In this document: piece after piece, positions 7,653 through 15,556 of the stretch | Layout of the letters: each line of letters starts with the position of its first letter | How positions within the stretch are numbered: position 1 is the first letter of the stretch | NCBI RefSeq assembly: GCF_000812465.1 | Contig: NZ_JWMA01000084.1 | Span: 1 to 32,093, forward strand | Source of the DNA: Cupriavidus sp. IDO | Lineage (GTDB): Bacteria > Pseudomonadota > Gammaproteobacteria > Burkholderiales > Burkholderiaceae | Direction: 5' to 3' | Length of the DNA stretch: 32,093 nt | The notes under the pieces: model-generated | What the model was told of the DNA's origin: nothing | The model's input: the letters and a program-made list of their open reading frames with translations, nothing else | The model's database searches: none | Position numbers and translations under genes: made by a program

Positions 7653-8054
7653 TTGCGTCACTCCGCCCGCCGGCATCCCTTGTTCGCCGGCCTCCTGCTT
7701 ATCGTTTTCCTGACAGCTCAACTGGCAGCGGCTGCGTACGCCTGTACCGGCAGCCGCTTCCAGATGGAAAGCAGCGGCACGACCGCGGCGATGACCGAAT
7801 CCTGCCCCGACATGGCGGCTGACAGTAGCAACCAGGGCGCTGACCAGAGTGCGCTGTGCCTCGCGCACTGCCAGGCGGATTCCAAGAGTGCAGACCACGT
7901 GTCGCCACAACTGCCGGCATTCCTGCCGGTGTTGATGAGCGTCATTGAGCCCACGCGCGTGGCGCTTGCCGAGGTCCGCGTCGCGCTGCGCGCCGACGTG
8001 GGCGCGCGCGGACCGCCGCCGCTGAATATCCTTCACTGCAGTTTCCAAACCTAG
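7653..8054 (+). CDS. Small Cys-containing exported protein, first gene of cus operon (CusD/SilD-like)
   Basis: Placed here because the frame is open, has a clean signal peptide (RRHPLFAGLLLIVFLTAQLAAAAYA) and lies directly before cusC in the same direction. The mature part has five cysteines (ACTG, SCPDM, LCLAHC and a C-terminal LHC) and ends in RGPPPLNILHC, an ending seen in small periplasmic proteins that lead copper/silver RND operons of Cupriavidus (cusD, silD). A periplasmic metal-handling role is inferred. There is no ATG in the frame near the signal peptide: TTG 7653 is my choice for signal-peptide length, with TTG 7623 or 7596 possible. None has a good ribosome site, so the start is uncertain. 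Confidence 0.6.
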   Translation: MRHSARRHPLFAGLLLIVFLTAQLAAAAYACTGSRFQMESSGTTAAMTESCPDMAADSSNQGADQSALCLAHCQADSKSADHVSPQLPAFLPVLMSVIEPTRVALAEVRVALRADVGARGPPPLNILHCSFQT

Positions 8055-8124
8055 CCTCCGGACCGACGTCAATTTCGTGCTGCCCCTCTAAACCCGGGTA
8101 GCAATCGTCGCTCTTGGAGGTTTT

Positions 8125-9426
8125 ATGCTTTTCCTGCGTCGCCTGACGCTGGCGCTGTTCTGCGCGCCTGCATTCGGCCTGGCGGTGTCGCACGCCGCGC
8201 CTGCGCCGTCCGCCCCTTCTCTTTCCGTTGAGGAAGCCGTCGCGCTCGCGACCACCTATGCCAGCGATGCCGAATCCTCGCGAGGTGCCGCAGAGGCGGC
8301 TGTGCAAATGGCGGTCGCCGCCGGCCAGTTGCCGGACCCTGTGCTTAAGCTCGGACTCAACAACGTCCCGGTGAACGGTCCGGACCAGTTCTCGCTAAGC
8401 CGGGATTTCATGACGATGCGGTCCATCAGCGTGATGCAGGAATTCACGCGTCCGGACAAGCGCCGCGCCAAGGCAGCACGCTTCGAGGCCGAAGCGGCCG
8501 CCGGCGAGGCGCAACGTGCGGTCGGGCTGGCCAACGTGCAGCGCAATGCGGTCGGCGCCTGGCTGGACCGGTGGTACGCCGAACAGACCAGCGTCCTGCT
8601 CGGCCATCACGGCCACCCTCTCGAACTGGCACTCCAGGCGGCAACGGCTGCCTATCGCAGCGGGCGCGGCTCGCGCGCCGATGTCCTTGCGATGGAACTG
8701 GAGATCCAGAAGCTGCATGACCGCCAGGACGAAAACCGGGCCGCCGTGGCGACCGCCACTGTGAATCTGGAACGGTGGATTGGCACCGCGGCCAACCGCC
8801 CGCTGTCAGATCGTCCGCCGCTGGACGTGCCGGAGCGCGCCCGGCAATTGGCGAACACCGAATTTGACGCGGTGCCAGAGATGGCGGCTGCGCAGCGCGA
8901 AGTGGCCCTGGCGGAATCCGAGGTTCAGGTCGCAACGCAGGCCAGGAAGCCGGATGTGACCGTCGAACTGATGTACAGCCAGCGCGGCTCGGCCTACTCC
9001 AATATGGGATCGGTCAACGTCAGCTTCCCGGTGCCGTGGGATCGGGGCAATCGCCAGGACCGCGACATCGCTGCCAGGCTGGCTCAGGCAAACGACGCGC
9101 GCGCCCGATCCGAAATCATCCGACGCAATACCCGAGCGATGGTCGGAATCAAGCTGGCCGAACTGCAGCGCAATCTTGGCCGCCTGCGACGCTACGACGA
9201 AAAGACCTTGCCGCTCGCCACCAGCCAGGCGGATGCCGCCCTGACCGCCTACCGCGCCAACACCGGATCGCTGCTCGCCGTCGCGGAGGCGAACCATCGT
9301 GCCATCGACACGGCAATGGAGCGGCTGGTACTCGAAGCCAAAACCGCGAAGCTATGGGCCGACCTGACCTACCTGGTCCCTTTGCCTACCGCACAGACCG
9401 AGCCCGCCATCAAGGAATCCAAATGA
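8125..9426 (+). CDS. cusC: CusC-like outer-membrane efflux channel (TolC family)
   Basis: A 433-residue TolC-family outer-membrane factor. A signal peptide ends near SHAAP (about residue 26), and the rest shows the two repeated outer-membrane-efflux regions with long heptad-like helices (residues about 45-230 and 245-420). It forms the trimeric exit duct for Cu(I)/Ag(I) pumped by CusA. No lipobox cysteine is evident, unlike E. coli CusC, which is a lipoprotein. GGAGG precedes the ATG by 5 bases. It follows the small exported protein by 70 bases, and its TGA overlaps the cusB ATG (ATGA), which indicates coupled translation. Confidence 0.92.
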   Translation: MLFLRRLTLALFCAPAFGLAVSHAAPAPSAPSLSVEEAVALATTYASDAESSRGAAEAAVQMAVAAGQLPDPVLKLGLNNVPVNGPDQFSLSRDFMTMRSISVMQEFTRPDKRRAKAARFEAEAAAGEAQRAVGLANVQRNAVGAWLDRWYAEQTSVLLGHHGHPLELALQAATAAYRSGRGSRADVLAMELEIQKLHDRQDENRAAVATATVNLERWIGTAANRPLSDRPPLDVPERARQLANTEFDAVPEMAAAQREVALAESEVQVATQARKPDVTVELMYSQRGSAYSNMGSVNVSFPVPWDRGNRQDRDIAARLAQANDARARSEIIRRNTRAMVGIKLAELQRNLGRLRRYDEKTLPLATSQADAALTAYRANTGSLLAVAEANHRAIDTAMERLVLEAKTAKLWADLTYLVPLPTAQTEPAIKESK

Positions 9427-10958
9427 AAAAGCAGGTCATTGCAACGGCGGTGGGTCTCGCTCTGGCTGGCGCCGCCATCTATGGCGCCTACCAGTTCGGC
9501 GTCACGCGGGGCACCCGATCGGCCCAACCGTTGGCTTCGCCTGGCGCGGAATCCGCTCTCAGGGCGGGCGACACGGATCCGAAGACGGGTAAAAGGATTC
9601 TGTACTGGCATGATCCCATGGTGCCCGGACAGCGCTTCGACAAGCCGGGCAAGTCTCCGTTCATGGACATGCAACTTGTTCCGGTCTACGCGGACGGGGA
9701 TGGTGGAGGCAATGGCGTCACGGTCGACCCCCGTGTCGCGCAGAACCTCGGCATCCGCACGGCCGAGGTCAAGGCCAGCCGCATGAGCACGGTACTCGAG
9801 GCACCCGGCAATGTCGCCATCGACGAGCGCAGCGTCCAGGTGATCCAGGCACGAACGAACGCCTTCGTCCAGCATCTTGCGGTCAAGGCGACCCTTGACC
9901 CAGTCCGGCGCGGGCAAGCGCTGGTGACGCTGTACTCGCCGGACTGGGTGGCCGCGCAAGAGGAATATCTCGCCGTGTCACGCATGGCAGCGGGTGAACC
10001 ATCCGACCTGCGTGACGCGGCCAGGGCCCGCATGCTGCAGGCAGGCATGACACCGGGCCAGGTCAGCGCCGTCGAGACATCCGGCAAGCTCCAGCCCAAC
10101 CTTGCCATCGCGAGCCCGGTCGATGGCCTCGCGACCGAAGTTGCCGTCCGCGAGGGCATGACCGTCACCCCTGGCATGACCCTGTTTCGTCTGGCCGACC
10201 TGAGTCAGGTCTGGGTAATTGCCGAGGTACCGGAGGGACAGGCCCGCGCCGTCGCTCCCGGCCTGGCGGTCAAGGTGTCGCCGACCGGAGCATCCGAGGC
10301 ACTGGTTGGCAAGGTCGATACCGTACTGCCCGACGTCAATCCGGCCACGCGAACCATCAAAGTGCGCATTGTCCTGCCCAACAAGGGCAGGCACCTGTTG
10401 CCAGGCATGTTCGTGACGGTCCGGTTTGATAGCGGTGACCAGAAGGAGGCGCTGATGATTCCGTTGGAGTCCGTCATCCACACTGGCCAACGCAGCATTG
10501 TCATGGTGGATGCCGACAAGGCAGGCTTTGTGGCAACGGAAGTCAAGACCGGGCGCGAGGCAGCGGGCATGGTCGAGGTGCTGGATGGGCTGAAGGCTGG
10601 GCAGAAAGTGGTCACATCCGGGCAGTTTCTCATCGACTCGGAAGCCAGCCTGCGCGGCACCGCCGAACGCATGAGCGCCACGCCAGCGGCCTCCGCGCCG
10701 GCTGCGCCAGCCTCCGAACATGAAGGCATCGGGCGTATCGAGGCGGTGACGGACGAGGGCCTGACCATCTCGCATGGGCCAATCCCGTCGGCACAGTGGG
10801 GCGCGATGACGATGGATTTTGCGGCGCCGCCCGCCGGCTTGCCCAAGGGATTCAAGCCCGGAGATCGCGTCCGCTTCCGCTTCCATCTGGACAGCGACGG
10901 CGTGGCGATCCTGTCCTCGGTCGAGCCGGTCACCAGCGCGCAGGGAGCCAGGCCATGA
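9423..10958 (+). CDS. cusB: CusB-like membrane fusion protein with C-terminal CusF-like domain
   Basis: A 511-residue periplasmic adaptor linking CusA to CusC. Order: signal/anchor helix (1-26), heavy-metal-binding domain YWHDPM...FMDMQLVPVY (61-89), the barrel-sandwich, hairpin and beta-barrel regions of RND adaptors (about 100-400), an Ala/Pro linker (about 418-431), and a CusF-like beta-barrel (432-511). The last domain keeps the Cu(I)/Ag(I) site as His451, Trp459, Met462 and Met464, the same spacing as E. coli CusF His36/Trp44/Met47/Met49. E. coli CusB lacks this domain, so metal capture is built into the adaptor here. ATGA overlaps at both ends of the gene. Confidence 0.93.
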   Translation: MKKQVIATAVGLALAGAAIYGAYQFGVTRGTRSAQPLASPGAESALRAGDTDPKTGKRILYWHDPMVPGQRFDKPGKSPFMDMQLVPVYADGDGGGNGVTVDPRVAQNLGIRTAEVKASRMSTVLEAPGNVAIDERSVQVIQARTNAFVQHLAVKATLDPVRRGQALVTLYSPDWVAAQEEYLAVSRMAAGEPSDLRDAARARMLQAGMTPGQVSAVETSGKLQPNLAIASPVDGLATEVAVREGMTVTPGMTLFRLADLSQVWVIAEVPEGQARAVAPGLAVKVSPTGASEALVGKVDTVLPDVNPATRTIKVRIVLPNKGRHLLPGMFVTVRFDSGDQKEALMIPLESVIHTGQRSIVMVDADKAGFVATEVKTGREAAGMVEVLDGLKAGQKVVTSGQFLIDSEASLRGTAERMSATPAASAPAAPASEHEGIGRIEAVTDEGLTISHGPIPSAQWGAMTMDFAAPPAGLPKGFKPGDRVRFRFHLDSDGVAILSSVEPVTSAQGARP

Positions 10959-13900
10959 TCGCGCGGCTGATCCTCGCGTCCATCCGCAACCGCTTCCTGG
11001 TTCTGCTGGCCACGGTCATGCTGACCGCGTGGGGACTATGGGCGGTGCACAGCATACCGCTCGACGCGTTGCCGGACCTGTCCGATGTGCAAGTCATCAT
11101 CCGTACGCCGTTTCCCGGCCAGGCGCCGCAGATTGTCGAAAACCAGGTCACCTATCCGCTGACCACCACCATGCTGTCGGTGCCGGGCGCCAGGACAGTG
11201 CGGGGCTATTCGTTCTTCGGTGACTCGTTCGTCTATGTGCTGTTCGAGGATGGCACCGACCTGTACTGGGCGCGCTCGCGCGTGCTGGAATACCTGAACC
11301 AGGTGCAATCCCGCCTGCCGGCCGCAGCCAGGCCAGCGCTGGGCCCGGACGCCACCGGCGTTGGCTGGATCTACGAGTACGCGCTGGTGGACAAGACCGG
11401 CCAGCATGACCTCAGTCAACTGCGCGCGCTGCAGGACTGGTTCCTGCGCTTCGAGCTGAAATCGCTGCCCAATGTCGCAGAAGTCGCCTCCCTCGGCGGG
11501 ATGGTGAAGCAGTACCAGGTCGTCCTGATGCCGGACCGCTTGCGTGCCTACAACCTGTCGCAGGCCAGGGTGCTGGCGGCGCTCAAGGGCGCCAATCAGG
11601 AAACCGGCGGCTCGGTGCTGGAAATGGGCGAGGCGGAGTACATGGTCCGCGCCAGCGGGTATCTCAAGACCCTCGATGATTTCCGGCAGATTCCGCTGGT
11701 GACCAGCAATGCCGGTATCCCGGTGCGGCTGGGCGACGTCGCCACGATCCAGCTTGGTCCAGAGATGCGGCGCGGCATCGCCGAGCTGGACGGCCAGGGA
11801 GAGGTCGCCGGCGGTGTCATCGTGATGCGCTCGGGCAAGAACGCGCTGGAGACCATCAAGGCGGTCAAGGCCAGGCTTGCTACGCTGCAGAAGAGCCTGC
11901 CGGCTGGCGTCGAGATCGTGCCCACCTACGACCGCTCCGCGCTGATCAACCGGGCGGTTGAAAACCTGACGCACAAGCTGATCGAAGAGTTCATCGTCGT
12001 CGCGCTGGTCTGCATGGTCTTCCTGTTCCACCTGCGCTCTGCGCTGGTGGCCATTGTTTCGCTGCCGCTGGGTGTGCTGGCCGCCTTCCTGGTCATGCGG
12101 TATCAGGGCGTCAACGCCAACATCATGTCGCTGGGCGGCATCGCCATTGCCATCGGCGCCATGGTCGATGCCGCGGTCGTCATGATCGAGAATGCGCACA
12201 AGCATCTGGAACACTGGCATGCGGACAACCCCGGACGGGAACTGACCGGGCACGAGCGCTGGAGCGTGATTGGCGAGTCGGCCGCCGAGGTGGGGCCCGC
12301 GCTGTTCTTCTCGCTGCTGATCATCACGCTGTCGTTCATCCCGGTATTTACGCTCGAGGCGCAGGAGGGCCGGCTGTTCTCGCCGCTGGCCTTTACCAAG
12401 ACCTACTCCATGGCCGCGGCGGCGGGGCTTTCCGTGACCCTGGTGCCGGTCCTGATGGGCTACATGATCCGCGGCAAGATCCCCACGGAGCAGTCCAACC
12501 CACTGAGTCGGTGGCTGATCCGTGCCTATCAGCCGGTGCTGGCCAGGGTGCTCGCCTACCCCAGGACCACCGTGGCCATTGCCGCGATCCTGCTGGTCGC
12601 GACCGCCTGGCCGATGATGCGGATCGGCGGCGAGTTCATGCCGCCCCTTGACGAGGGCGACCTGCTGTATATGCCTTCGGCACTCCCGGGGCTGTCCGCC
12701 GGCAAGGCGGCGCAGTTGCTGCAGCAGACCGACCGCCTGATCAAGACTGTGCCAGAGGTGGCCACCGTGTTCGGCAAGGCAGGCCGCGCCGATACCGCGA
12801 CCGACCCGGCGCCAGTCGAGATGTTCGAGACCACCATCCAGTTCAAGCCGCGCGACCAGTGGCGTGCCGGCATGACGACCGACAAGCTGGTGGAGGAACT
12901 CGACCGCGTGGTGAAGGTACCGGGCCTGTCCAATATCTGGGTGCCGCCGATCCGCAACCGGATCGACATGCTCGCCACCGGCATCAAGAGCCCGGTCGGC
13001 ATCAAGGTGGCGGGCACGGACCTGAAGGAGATCGACCGGCTGGCCACGCGGATCGAGGAGGCCGTCAGGACGGTGCCGGGCGTCACCTCGGCACTGGCCG
13101 AACGCCTGACCGGCGGGCGCTACGTCGATATCGACATCGACCGCATCGCGACCGGACGGTATGGACTCAATATCGAGGATGTCCAGGGCATCGTGTCCTC
13201 GGCCATCGGAGGCGATAACGTAGGGGACGTGGTTGACGGGCTGGCACGCTTCCCGATCAATGTTCGATATCCACGCGACTACCGCGACTCGGTGGAGCAG
13301 CTGCGTGCCCTCCCCATCGTCACCGACAGGGGCCAGCAGATCACGCTGTCCGACGTGGCGCGCATCCAGGTGGTGCAGGGCCCGCCGATGCTGCGCAGCG
13401 AAAACGCCCGGCTGTCCGGCTGGGTCTACGTGGACATCCGTGGGCGCGACCTGCGCTCGGCCGTCCAGGACATGCAAGCGGTGGTGGCCAAGGCCGTGCC
13501 GATGCCAGCAGGCTATTCCCTCAGCTGGTCAGGGCAGTTCGAGTACCTGGAGCGGGCCACCGCGAAGTTGAAGATGGTGGTGCCGTTCACGCTGCTGATC
13601 ATCTTTGTGCTGCTCTACCTTGTATTCGGCCGCCTGGATGAGGCACTGCTGATCATGGGCACGCTGCCGCTTGCCCTCATTGGCGGATTCTGGCTGCTCT
13701 ATGTGCTTGGCTACAACCTTTCGGTAGCCGGCGTCGTCGGCTTCATCGCGCTGGCCGGCGTGGCGGCCGAGTTTGGCGTCATCATGCTGCTCTACCTGAA
13801 ACAAGCCTGGAGCGAGCGCGAGGACCGCGGTGAAAACACCCTGCCCGCGCTGCTGGAAGCCATCCAGGAAGGCGCGGTGCTGCGCGTGCGCCCAAAGGCC

Positions 13901-14125
13901 ATGACGGTTGCGGTGATTCTCGCCGGCCTGATACCCATCATGTGGTCGCATGGCACCGGCTCAGAACTCATGCAACGCATTGCCGCCCCGATGGTCGGCG
14001 GCATGGTGACCGCGCCATTGCTTTCCCTGTTTGTTGTACCGGCGGTGTACCTGCTGATACGCAGCCGTCAGACAAAGCCTGTCCCACTTTCCACCCACCC
14101 CTCGCTTCAGGAGGAAGCACAATGA
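10955..14125 (+). CDS. cusA: CusA-like Cu(I)/Ag(I) efflux RND pump
   Basis: A 1056-residue heavy-metal-efflux RND transporter (HME type), inner-membrane trimer driven by protons, exporting Cu(I)/Ag(I) from periplasm or cytoplasm. The proton-relay helix reads AIGAMVDAAVVMIENAHKHL. The three methionines that hold the ion in the periplasmic cleft of E. coli CusA are present at exactly the same numbers: Met573 (LLYMPS), Met623 (VEMFETT) and Met672 (RIDMLATG). This fixes the substrate as monovalent Cu/Ag rather than Zn/Co/Cd. Its ATG overlaps the cusB stop and its stop overlaps the cusF ATG. Confidence 0.96.
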   Translation: MIARLILASIRNRFLVLLATVMLTAWGLWAVHSIPLDALPDLSDVQVIIRTPFPGQAPQIVENQVTYPLTTTMLSVPGARTVRGYSFFGDSFVYVLFEDGTDLYWARSRVLEYLNQVQSRLPAAARPALGPDATGVGWIYEYALVDKTGQHDLSQLRALQDWFLRFELKSLPNVAEVASLGGMVKQYQVVLMPDRLRAYNLSQARVLAALKGANQETGGSVLEMGEAEYMVRASGYLKTLDDFRQIPLVTSNAGIPVRLGDVATIQLGPEMRRGIAELDGQGEVAGGVIVMRSGKNALETIKAVKARLATLQKSLPAGVEIVPTYDRSALINRAVENLTHKLIEEFIVVALVCMVFLFHLRSALVAIVSLPLGVLAAFLVMRYQGVNANIMSLGGIAIAIGAMVDAAVVMIENAHKHLEHWHADNPGRELTGHERWSVIGESAAEVGPALFFSLLIITLSFIPVFTLEAQEGRLFSPLAFTKTYSMAAAAGLSVTLVPVLMGYMIRGKIPTEQSNPLSRWLIRAYQPVLARVLAYPRTTVAIAAILLVATAWPMMRIGGEFMPPLDEGDLLYMPSALPGLSAGKAAQLLQQTDRLIKTVPEVATVFGKAGRADTATDPAPVEMFETTIQFKPRDQWRAGMTTDKLVEELDRVVKVPGLSNIWVPPIRNRIDMLATGIKSPVGIKVAGTDLKEIDRLATRIEEAVRTVPGVTSALAERLTGGRYVDIDIDRIATGRYGLNIEDVQGIVSSAIGGDNVGDVVDGLARFPINVRYPRDYRDSVEQLRALPIVTDRGQQITLSDVARIQVVQGPPMLRSENARLSGWVYVDIRGRDLRSAVQDMQAVVAKAVPMPAGYSLSWSGQFEYLERATAKLKMVVPFTLLIIFVLLYLVFGRLDEALLIMGTLPLALIGGFWLLYVLGYNLSVAGVVGFIALAGVAAEFGVIMLLYLKQAWSEREDRGENTLPALLEAIQEGAVLRVRPKAMTVAVILAGLIPIMWSHGTGSELMQRIAAPMVGGMVTAPLLSLFVVPAVYLLIRSRQTKPVPLSTHPSLQEEAQ

Positions 14126-14460
14126 AACGCATCAAGGCTCTCGCACTCACGCTTGCCATCGTTGCAGCCCCCGCCGCATTCGCGGCGGGATCCATGGACG
14201 GCATGGACATGAAGCCGTCGGCCGCATCGCAGCAGGCGCCGCGCCCCGTTGCCGCGGAAATCAAGAAGATCGATGCGAAGGCCGGCAAGGTCACGCTCAA
14301 GCACGGCCCGATCGAAAACCTCGGTATGTCCGCCATGACGATGGCGTTCCCGGTCAAGGACCGCGCATCGTTGACGAACTTCAAGGAGGGCGAATCGGTG
14401 TCGGTCACGTTCGACAAGGTCGACGGCAAGCCGACCGTGGTGGACATGCAGCGCAAGTAA
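14122..14460 (+). CDS. cusF: CusF-like periplasmic Cu(I)/Ag(I) chaperone
   Basis: A 112-residue exported protein: signal peptide to about residue 22 (AAFAAG), a Met-rich linker (SMDGMDM), then the CusF barrel. Metal ligands His61, Met72 and Met74 align with E. coli His36, Met47 and Met49. The capping tryptophan (Trp44 in E. coli) is Met69 here (NLGMSAMTM), giving a possible fourth sulphur ligand in place of the cation-pi cap. It should load metal into CusB/CusA. Last gene of the operon, joined to cusA by an ATGA overlap. It is distinct from the CusF-like domain at the end of CusB, which keeps the Trp. Confidence 0.93.
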   Translation: MKRIKALALTLAIVAAPAAFAAGSMDGMDMKPSAASQQAPRPVAAEIKKIDAKAGKVTLKHGPIENLGMSAMTMAFPVKDRASLTNFKEGESVSVTFDKVDGKPTVVDMQRK

Positions 14461-14472
14461 GAGGACGGCAGG

Positions 14473-14490
14473 CTGGCCGGCATCGGCCAG
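14473..14490 (+). terminator. Hairpin after the cus operon (weak terminator candidate)
   Basis: CTGGCC-ggcatc-GGCCAG starts 12 bases past the cusF stop and is followed by a second GGCCAGC that could pair alternatively. No T-run follows, so Rho-independent termination is doubtful. Confidence 0.25.
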
Positions 14491-14575
14491 GGCCAGCTTC
14501 AGCCATCCACGCCTACGATTGCGCTCGACGCCTTGTGCCGCCGATTCAATAGCAGGCAACCACAATCAGTACTGA

Positions 14576-15256
14576 CTACGCCACGTCTTCGGCCGGCTGC
14601 CTGCCACGCAGGCACAGCACCCTGAGCGTCGAAGCCAGCAGCCGATCCCAATGGCGCCGCCATGATGGCCGCGTCGCGGCGCCGGGCGAGCGGCACGGCT
14701 GCACCGGCTCCGTATCGATCGAAACTTCCGCTTGCAGCGCGGGTTGCGCAAAGAGGGCGTGCCCGCTGTACAGGGCCAGCAGTTCCTCGCGGCTGACTTC
14801 CTGCTCCCCGCCGCCCCAACCCGGCAGTGCGACGACAAGCCGTCCGTGCTCACGGCGCTGCAGCAGCACGCACGGTCTTTTCTTGTCCAGGAACAGGATG
14901 GCCGGCAGCGAGGTGTCGGGGATATCGTCGAGGTGGCGCTCCACCAGTCTGGCCGACAATCCGGCGCGCGCCGCCGCGGCCAGAAGCAGCGGCAACGTCA
15001 GGCCATGCCCTTCCAGCGGCAGCCCTTCCAGCAGCACTGTCGTTGGAACCGACCGGCGCAAGGCCCGGTTCAGCAACAGCAGGCTGCCCAGCATCGGATC
15101 GTCCGCACCCGTCAGCTGGTTCATGGCGGCAGGCGTCGTCTTGATTTGCGGGGCCCACCGCCATGGCGTCGAGGCGCCCTTGATCTCTTGTTCCGGCGCC
15201 TCGCATAGCGCAAGGTCGGCCGGTTCGTCCCGTCCGCACGGACTCCGCTCACCCAT
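14576..15256 (-). CDS. Solitary N-terminal C39-like domain of a type I secretion ATPase (truncated)
   Basis: A 226-residue protein whose middle (about residues 45-170) matches the degenerate C39 peptidase-like domain that opens LapB/LssB-type type I secretion ATPases: DPMLGSLLLLNR, ARAGLSARLVERHLDDI, LPAILFLD, then SREELLALYSGHALFAQP. In full-length proteins this domain binds the unfolded substrate and is followed by six membrane helices and an ABC ATPase. Here the chain ends shortly after the domain in RRHWDRLLASTLRVL, with no membrane region or Walker motifs. A catalytic Cys is not evident. It is either a decayed fragment or a free-standing substrate-binding domain. The start has GGGGGGA a few bases upstream. 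Confidence 0.6.
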   Translation of the reverse strand: MGERSPCGRDEPADLALCEAPEQEIKGASTPWRWAPQIKTTPAAMNQLTGADDPMLGSLLLLNRALRRSVPTTVLLEGLPLEGHGLTLPLLLAAAARAGLSARLVERHLDDIPDTSLPAILFLDKKRPCVLLQRREHGRLVVALPGWGGGEQEVSREELLALYSGHALFAQPALQAEVSIDTEPVQPCRSPGAATRPSWRRHWDRLLASTLRVLCLRGRQPAEDVA

Positions 15257-15556
15257 GATTCCCCCCGGTCTCAGTGGCGTGATCTTTGCATCGAGTGTAG
15301 TGCACAGGAACGCGCAAACCCATCGTTCAAAGAGGCTAGTCAGGCAGTGGCGAGACTGATTCATGGTTGAAACACCGGGCCCCTTTGGCCGGATTCGGGA
15401 TGGGTCCGGAGCAGAGCCAGGCCCCGGGTGACCGGCAACCGCGTCTGCACCCCGACCACTGCGCTGCAACCGGCTCTTTTCCTTCCATCGATTCCTCCCC
15501 CGCAAATCTATAGTCGATAGACCGCCGCCTACGTCAGGCTCGCGGCTGGAGAAGGC
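15257..15556. promoter_or_regulatory. Divergent intergenic region, 300 bases
   Basis: Lies between the C39-like gene (leftward) and the pyruvyl-transferase-family gene (rightward) and should hold both promoters. A TACACT -10-like hexamer reads leftward at 15299-15294. A small dyad TCTAT-agtcg-ATAGA is at 15507-15521, 36 bases before the rightward GTG, in the only AT-rich patch. No RNA gene or repeat was seen. Confidence 0.35.

Noticed and set aside
11036..13477. Very long open frame (over 800 codons) antisense to cusA
   Set aside because: It is a reverse-strand shadow of a GC-rich gene whose forward product is an unmistakable RND pump with conserved methionines; the antisense product is low-complexity His/Arg/Gln-rich and like no family.
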